Part shown: positions 4,285 through 5,552 of the stretch, one piece after another
How the letters are laid out: every line of letters begins with the position of its first letter
How positions within the stretch are numbered: position 1 is the first letter of the stretch
Assembly (NCBI GenBank): GCA_022452125.1
Contig: JAKURJ010000102.1
Coordinates: 1-5,552, forward strand
Source: Candidatus Poseidoniaceae archaeon
GTDB lineage: Archaea; Thermoplasmatota; Poseidoniia; Poseidoniales; Poseidoniaceae
Direction: 5' to 3'
DNA length: 5,552 nt
Position numbers and translations under genes: made by a program
Notes under the pieces: generated by a model
What the model saw: the letters and a program-made list of their open reading frames with translations, nothing else
Told to the model about the DNA's origin: nothing
The model's database searches: none

Positions 4285-5552
4285 TTTGAGATTTGCTTGC
4301 CTTGCTAGCAAGACTATTTTCATGCTGTGTTCTAGCATTGCTGCGTTAGCCCAAGCATCGTCTAAATCAGCGCCTACACAATATGCGCCATGGCCTCTGA
4401 TGACTACACATTTGTTCCCACCCTGCTTGAGAGCATCAGCGGTTTGACGTAGGAAGTCGTCTGGATTTTCATCGTCAGGGTCGACGATTACTATCTTTCC
4501 AAGCATCTTCTTTCCTACTTCGTCAATAGGTGAACAAAGAATCAGATCTTTCTCACAACTTGCAGCCGTAGTGTATGCGCCCATCATGTGAATGCAAGAG
4601 GCTGGGCCTCCGGTTGCGAGTGAAGTTTGAGCCAACAAGACTTCGAGAACCCGCCAGTCGCTAGGCGCACTAGGAGGTGCGCCGTGCCCAAATCTACCAC
4701 CAACGAGCCCTCTTTCGTTTAGACGAGACAGAGTTGTTCCTGCTTTAGTTGAAATCATTACACCTGGCATACCCGGGTGTAGCATGGCAATCGTGCCCAT
4801 GTTCGCTCTGACCAATTGTTCTCTATCCAATTGTCTTGCTAGGCGAGCGATGTCTGCTACCAAGTGGTCTGGAACCACAATGTCTGATGCTAAAACTGCA
4901 GGAGGCATTGGCTCGGTTTCCAATTCCTCGATTATGTCAGCTGCACCAGCCAATGACTTCCGTAGGCTGTGAACTTCGTTGGATAATTTGAGAACTTCCT
5001 TTTCAGCAGCCTTTGCACGATTTGAAACATCTGGTGTTGTAGGTTCGGCGACAGGTTCCGCCGCAGGTTCTTCATGAGTTTCGGATTCCTCTGCTACTTC
5101 AGCAGGTTCCTCGCTCGGCGAATCTTCAGGTGCTTCTTCCTTGATTTCCTCTGCTTCTGTATGCTCTTCTTCTGCCGCTTCAACAGGTTCTGATTCGTCA
5201 GCTGCTGGTGCCTCTTCTGCGGCTTCATCGCCAGATTGCTCTTCGACTACAGGTTCTTCTGCCACGGGTTCTTCCGCTTCAGCAACCGGTTGTTCCTCCT
5301 CTGGCTGCTGTTCTGGCAATCCTTCTGGAGGGCCCGGAGGTGGTGTCTTTGGATTGCCTGGAGGTAATCCAGATGGAGGCCCGGAAGGTGGGCCACTAGG
5401 TGGACCGGACGGTGGACCGCTTGGAGGACCTGATGGAGGGCCAGACGGTGGACCGCTTGGAGGGCCTGAGGGAGGACCAGATGGCGGTCCCTTGGGAGGC
5501 CCCGATGGTGGACCTGATGGTGGACCTGATGGTGGGCCGGGTGGAGGGCCAG
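4279..5552 (-). CDS. (GPPS)n / acidic / coiled-coil protein with a C-terminal class II aldolase/adducin-like domain (partial, 5' end outside the window)
   Basis: The frame stays open to the right edge, giving 423 complete visible residues without the true start. In visible numbering, residues 1-60 are 15 tetrapeptides, 13 of them GPPS, and 61-82 are a Pro-rich transition. About 83-172 is dominated by Glu, Ala and Pro and is probably disordered. About 178-211 is a heptad-like helix (KAAEKEVLKLSNEVHSLRK), and about 229-419 is a class II aldolase/adducin-type domain. The domain aligns with L-fuculose-phosphate aldolase through LPSSEWR versus APSDWR, AVVHNH versus SCIHMM, and the final HHG versus RGHG motif. 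Relative to that enzyme, one zinc histidine is Met323, the catalytic Glu is Asp298, and the GN phosphate motif reads GT. His321 and His387 remain. Catalysis may be lost or altered, as in adducin. The fusion to repeat and acidic regions suggests assembly or scaffold roles, which is inference. Location is unknown because the N-terminus is missing. Confidence 0.85.
   Translation of the reverse strand, partial: GPPPGPPSGPPSGPPSGPPKGPPSGPPSGPPSGPPSGPPSGPPSGPPSGPPSGPPSGPPSGLPPGNPKTPPPGPPEGLPEQQPEEEQPVAEAEEPVAEEPVVEEQSGDEAAEEAPAADESEPVEAAEEEHTEAEEIKEEAPEDSPSEEPAEVAEESETHEEPAAEPVAEPTTPDVSNRAKAAEKEVLKLSNEVHSLRKSLAGAADIIEELETEPMPPAVLASDIVVPDHLVADIARLARQLDREQLVRANMGTIAMLHPGMPGVMISTKAGTTLSRLNERGLVGGRFGHGAPPSAPSDWRVLEVLLAQTSLATGGPASCIHMMGAYTTAASCEKDLILCSPIDEVGKKMLGKIVIVDPDDENPDDFLRQTADALKQGGNKCVVIRGHGAYCVGADLDDAWANAAMLEHSMKIVLLARQANLKV
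5371..5550 (-). repeat. Tandem 12-bp coding repeat (GPPS tetrapeptides)
   Basis: Fifteen in-frame 12-bp units encode Gly-Pro-Pro-X, with X being Ser in 13 units, Lys in one and Pro in one. The array reaches the window edge and probably continues. Units differ at third codon positions, but two adjacent units (5506-5517 and 5518-5529) are identical. A 20-base stretch at 5408-5427 recurs exactly at 5444-5463, a 36-bp or three-unit period, which points to slippage or unequal exchange. The four-residue period excludes a collagen triple helix, which needs Gly every third residue. Confidence 0.92.

Noticed and set aside
5317..5319. TTG at 5319 as the start codon of the aldolase-domain gene
   Set aside because: The frame is open for 77 more codons to the window edge, and those codons form a coherent GPPS repeat continuing into the Pro-rich and acidic parts. 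The TTG is an internal leucine.
5371..5550. Collagen-like triple helix
   Set aside because: Glycine recurs every fourth residue (GPPS), not every third, so a collagen helix cannot form.

Overview
This 5.55 kb window holds four complete protein genes and two cut by the edges. It looks archaeal, most like a planktonic marine euryarchaeon of the Poseidoniia (Marine Group II) type. That assignment is an inference. It rests on A/T-rich boxes about 26 bases before several start codons with no strong ribosome site (the arrangement of leaderless archaeal transcripts), a lipobox lipoprotein, a secreted protein dense in N-glycosylation sequons, and long low-complexity Gly-Pro-Pro-Ser and Glu/Ala tracts. 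No rRNA, tRNA, CRISPR array or mobile element was found.

Layout from left to right. Positions 1-81 carry the probable 3' end of a plus-strand gene. Positions 178-1197 (minus) encode a membrane protein of about nine helices built from an internally duplicated four-helix unit. A 162-bp gap follows, holding a TATA-like box for that gene and a 10-bp inverted repeat just past the next gene. Positions 1360-1857 and 1860-3650 (both minus, 2 bp apart) form an operon: first in transcription is a large exported LVIVD-type beta-propeller, then a TlpA-like thioredoxin lipoprotein. A 58-bp divergent promoter region separates the propeller gene from 3709-4275 (plus), a small secreted protein with a C-terminal membrane anchor. 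That gene converges, with 3 bp between stop codons, on a gene running from 4279 off the right edge (minus). The latter encodes an unusual chain: a (GPPS)n tract, an acidic region, a short coiled coil and a class II aldolase/adducin domain whose metal and catalytic site looks altered.

Most of the window concerns the cell envelope. The propeller, thioredoxin lipoprotein, nine-helix protein and anchored glycoprotein candidate all have exported or membrane parts, and several carry paired cysteines outside the membrane. A reasonable but unproven reading is that the lipoprotein acts on disulfides of its neighbours. The last gene is different: its aldolase domain belongs to a normally cytosolic family, and its N-terminus lies outside the window, so its location is unknown.

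The most notable items are the aldolase-domain fusion with its altered active site, a 9-bp hairpin spanning both stop codons of the convergent pair, the duplicated membrane protein, and the apparently shared divergent promoter.
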